This document shows positions 60,849-64,000 of a stretch of 64,000 nt of DNA, piece by piece. The stretch spans positions 28,131,230-28,195,229 of the forward strand of contig OZ029921.1 of assembly GCA_964023275.1 (NCBI GenBank), given 5' to 3'. The stretch comes from Norana najaformis (taxonomy: Eukaryota > Annelida > Clitellata > Crassiclitellata > Hormogastridae). The notes beneath the pieces were generated by a model. It was not told where the DNA came from and did no database searches. It saw nothing but the letters and a program-made list of their open reading frames with translations. Made by a program: the position numbers and the translations under genes. Within the stretch, counting starts at the first letter, position 1; every line of letters begins with the position of its first letter.

Positions 60849-61439
60849 ATGCGTATATACATATATATGCATGTATGTGTATATATATATAAATATGTAG
60901 GTGGCATGGGTTTGTATATGTAGGTAAGGCTCAGCAATCTCTGAAGAGAATTACGATGATTATAAAGAAAACCATGATGATGATAACAACGACAGTGAAG
61001 AAGACGATGAAGACGATTATGATGACGTCCTTGATGAGGAAGCACAAGACAGAGATGAGGATGGACATTCAAGCCAAACATTAACAAGGAGGAATGAAAG
61101 GTGTATAGGAGGAAGAGAATGCGAAAAAGAAAAAAGAGGAACAGCAGGAAAATGATGAATAAGAAACAGGAAACTGGGATGGAAGTTTGGGAGGAGGAGG
61201 ATAATTAGGAAGTGAAGATAGAAACTTAGGAGAAGTTATAAGAAGATAAATAGCATCAAGAAGAGGAAAACGAGTGCAGGAAGAATGAGGGAACATTTAA
61301 GGGAGGAAGAAAAAGAGGAGAACTCAAATGCAGAATAGACGAAAGAGCATTAAGAATGGGAAGCAAGAACCAGAAACGCAAAGTGAATCAGAAGGAGACC
61401 AAAAAGTATGAGAAGAAGTACAAGAAAAAGATGACAAAA

Positions 61440-61515
61440 AAGAAGGAGGAGGAAGAAGAGGAAGAGGAGGAGAAAGAAGAAGAAGTAGAAGTAAAATAAG
61501 AAGAAAAAGAAGAAA
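61440..61515. repeat. GAA/GGA purine tract
   Basis: ggaggaagaagaggaagagg. Confidence 0.8.
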
Positions 61516-61764
61516 TTTACTAGTTGATGGGCATACATCCGTCTGTGTATTTTTTCGAATAATTTATTTAGAAGAAGAAGAGTCGGATTAATGTTGATAT
61601 GGCCACGAGATCCAAACAAAGCGAAATCTGTCAGACGTCGAATACAAGAATGTCCTAAGAGTAATCGGAAGCCATTTAGCCATGAAATGCCACGCGGCAT
61701 TTGCCCAAGGCACAGTAAAATATAGCTTGAAAAGTCCGGTTTTAGTCGAGAAAAGATGCCAGAG

Positions 61765-61835
61765 AGAGGCAGAGACAGACAGTGACAGACAGTGACAGAC
61801 AGAGACAGACAGAGACAGAGACAGACAGACAGGCA
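61765..61835. repeat. (GACA)n-rich tract
   Basis: gacagacagtgacagacag units. Confidence 0.85.
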
Positions 61836-61849
61836 GAGCGAAGTGATGC

Positions 61850-62700
61850 CTATATTGACAAGCGAGAAAGCTGAATGAGCGAACTGACGGAACTTTTTGG
61901 GAGTTCGTTACAAAGAGTAAGTACTGCGTAGATTAAGCAGCGGTTGCATAAATTAAGAGAAGAAGAGGTTGAAGGCAAAGACAGAGAAAAGTATGAAGAA
62001 GAACAAGGTGATCTGGATGGTTGGATAGTGAATATCTGGCGATTGTAAGATGGTTGAGAAGTTTGAAGATATTGTAGGGAAGGGATACGAATTTGCAGCG
62101 GATGCGCCGTATGGCCTTTAGCCAATGAAGTGACTTGAGCACTATAGGTTTATATGGTGATGTTTGGAAATTGTTTAACTACAAGAGCAAGAGCGTTCTG
62201 GATTGCTTGAAGGCGTTTTATTCAAGATGAATCAATGTTATAGAAGAGGGATTTGCAATAGTCAAGTCTGCTGCAGTATGAACAGTTTATGTGGTTACTG
62301 TGCAGGCATTTTTATCACAATATAGGGCGAAGTCGGCGGATGTCACGAATATGGATACAGAAAGTGGGAGATAAGTGAACGATGTGGTCGGCAAAAGTAA
62401 GGTTTTTGTCGAAGATGTTTTCGAAATTACAGACTGGAGAAGAGCAAGGCGCAGGTGAAGTCAGATCCTTTAGAGAAAGGTCCCCAGGTTAGGTTAGTTT
62501 ATTTGTTAGTTATTCATGGAGACCAATTATGAGAAATTCTGAATTTCATGGGTTGTGACACAGAAGGTTATCGGTCGTCCAGGCTGATAATTATGTTGGT
62601 GAGGGTGGTACGTAGATGATTTAGTTTAAAAGTAAATAATTAGAGAGCGGCAAGTGATGATTCGAAGGAGTGAAAAGATAGATGGAAAGGAAAGTGGTTG
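61850..62700 (-). mobile_element. L2/CR1-like LINE remnant, U3
   Basis: The minus strand gives LKSLHWLKAIRRIRCKF and LPYNIFKLLNHL, the usual C-terminal landmarks of this LINE. It occupies the same place relative to the promoter as in U1 and U2. Frames are broken. Confidence 0.75.
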
Positions 62701-62957
62701 ATTCGCGGATGAGGAATGCAGTACTGCCCCAAAATATTTTTGTTTCTACTGGTTATATGCCTGCACCTGTGCATTAAAATATACTACGAATATTTTTGGA
62801 ATAGCTAGAAACACTCGAAAAAATCATCGGAGATTCTCGATAATTTCCGTTGGTCGTGTTTATTCTGAATGTGTAGTACAACCGGATGAAATAATATATG
62901 ACAGATAATCTGCGGTGGGTCTGTAGGCAGATGTGTGTGCAACAGTACGGGATTCAA

Positions 62958-63137
62958 GTGGGAAATACAGAAGCATCTATTTTTGGACCCTATTCTGTCC
63001 GTCACCTTATAAAAAGCAGAATCGCTCGAGACAATTCAGTAGCGAAGAAGACACAAGACACAGAAAGTCAATCGAGACGAGAAGAACGAGAACAACCGAC
63101 GCAGTTAACCGACAGAGTTTAACACAACCGAATCAAA
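62958..63137 (+). promoter_or_regulatory. Core promoter and 5' leader, copy 3
   Basis: TATAAAAA at 63008-63015, Inr A at 63038 and a 100-nt ATG-free leader. GTGGGAAA is at 62958-62965 (-80). Spacing is identical to the other two copies. Confidence 0.7.
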
Positions 63138-64000
63138 ATGTACAACTACGAGGCAGCCATGGAACAGGAATCAACTAAGACCACTCAGTTCACCATCGGC
63201 GTTATTGTTCCAGATGATGGTAAGTTTGTTTCTTTAATGACATCTGGTAGCAAAGGAGAAATCGGATTTATACAAGTTAGAATAAGACATATGACTGTCT
63301 GCTAACATGCATGCCTTTGTGCCAGATAGTATTCAGTTACATGGTTCCGGTAGAGATCTGTCTCTTTGGTAGAATGCAAACCATCTATCTTTACAGGCTG
63401 GGAAGTTACACGATCAGTATTTAATTTCTCATGGTGCCACTGATCGCATGGAAGTATTTCTTAAAAGGATCAATACATCTGATGATTTCATCTGGAGATT
63501 GTTTTCCTCCAACTATGCCACGAAAAAAAACAAAAAAGGCTAACATACTGTACTGATGAGAAATAGATATAATCGTGAGAGTAATGTCTGATAATGGTAA
63601 ACACTAATGTAGCTGAAACACTAACTTGAATATCCTAAATTATTTTATAGTCTTGCATTTAAACAATAAAATAGCGTATGATACAAGATCCCTGGGTAAG
63701 CTTATTTACTAAGTGTAGGTAGAAATTTTAAGAATGAACGTGAAGTACCTATGTAATGTAATGCAATACAATGTATTGCAATGTAGTGCAGCTTAAGGTA
63801 ATGTAATTACAACAATTAACATAACATCGAAGGTAGCGAGCTACTTCTTGGGTGCTTTACAATGTCAGTTGTCAATGTAAGTGCTAAGAGTGTAATAAGG
63901 TGCAGATGAAGAATGGAATCAAAACTGTAGTTAGCTACAATTGTCGCCTCTTAAAGCTCATACATTGAGAAACTAATGTGTTTATTCATTCTGTTAAAAG
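63138..64000 (+). CDS. Unknown small gene, copy 3, partial at the window end
   Basis: Coding exon 1 is 63138-63219 (MYNYEAAMEQ and TIGVIVPDD), with a consensus donor G|gtaagt. It differs from copy 2 at two bases: codon 3 is AAC instead of AAA, and one change is silent. The intron runs from 63220 to the window end, where ctgttaaaag aligns with the ttctttgtag acceptor of copies 1 and 2. Exon 2 is therefore outside the window. The acceptor region is shorter and less pyrimidine-rich than in the other copies, so whether this copy splices normally is open. Confidence 0.6.

Larger units (their letters stand above)
59765..64000. repeat. Tandem unit U3, cut by the window edge
   Basis: The third block. 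It starts with a TGTA-rich tract and the same left arm as U2, followed by an antisense LINE remnant, the promoter, first exon and intron. The gene start is 7682 bp after that of U2; the extra length comes from the LINE inserted before it and other insertions. The window ends at or near the intron 3' splice site. Confidence 0.85.

Overview
The window is animal nuclear DNA. It has split genes with GT-AG introns, a TATA/Inr core promoter, AATAAA signals, tRNA-derived SINEs, non-LTR retrotransposon fragments, a hAT-type MITE and very many microsatellites. There are no operons, rRNA genes, phage or CRISPR. The receptor type and repeat style suggest a marine invertebrate, perhaps a lophotrochozoan or deuterostome, but I cannot place the species. 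Most of the 64 kb is gene-poor, AT-rich repeat debris.

Layout. 1-17 kb: no convincing gene; degenerate dispersed repeats whose ends carry a tatagcgc motif, V-SINE-like copies near 7.0 and 10.5 kb, and long simple repeats (AAT, CT, GAT, ATT). 17.2-18.45 kb: a CpG-rich patch, a 500-bp GA tract and a possible 5' exon. 21347-22732: one intact single-exon rhodopsin-class (class A) peptide GPCR of 461 aa, most like allatostatin-A/galanin-type receptors, with non-canonical residues at usually invariant switch positions. 23-47 kb: SINE copies, a roughly 720-bp higher-order 32-bp satellite (31.6-32.3 kb), large ACAT/ACAG tracts, a 272-bp hAT MITE (42.66 kb) and otherwise anonymous DNA.

47.2-64 kb is the most interesting part. 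It holds three tandem copies (U1, U2, U3) of a 4.7 to more than 5 kb unit. Each unit has an antisense L2/CR1-like LINE remnant followed by a small two-exon gene that I do not recognise. Every copy has a TATA box exactly 30 bp upstream of an Inr, a 100-nt 5' leader without ATG, and a 27-codon first coding exon. Copies 1 and 2 have a second exon 98% identical between them, an AU-rich 3' UTR and an AATAAA; in copy 3 exon 2 lies past the window edge. The consensus splice joins exon 1 to a frame that stops after 12 more codons. Substitutions between copies instead suggest that a different, 56-codon frame of exon 2 is the constrained one. That frame could be reached by a tandem splice donor 4 nt downstream or by -1 slippage at a TTTCCCA heptamer lying exactly in the slippage phase. 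A broken LINE reverse transcriptase with an intact YADD box lies at the U2/U3 junction.

The GPCR and the small-gene array show no evident functional link. The TATA/Inr promoter, a GTGGGAA (CSL-type) motif at -80 in each copy and AU-rich 3' UTR elements suggest an inducible, short-lived transcript; this is inference.
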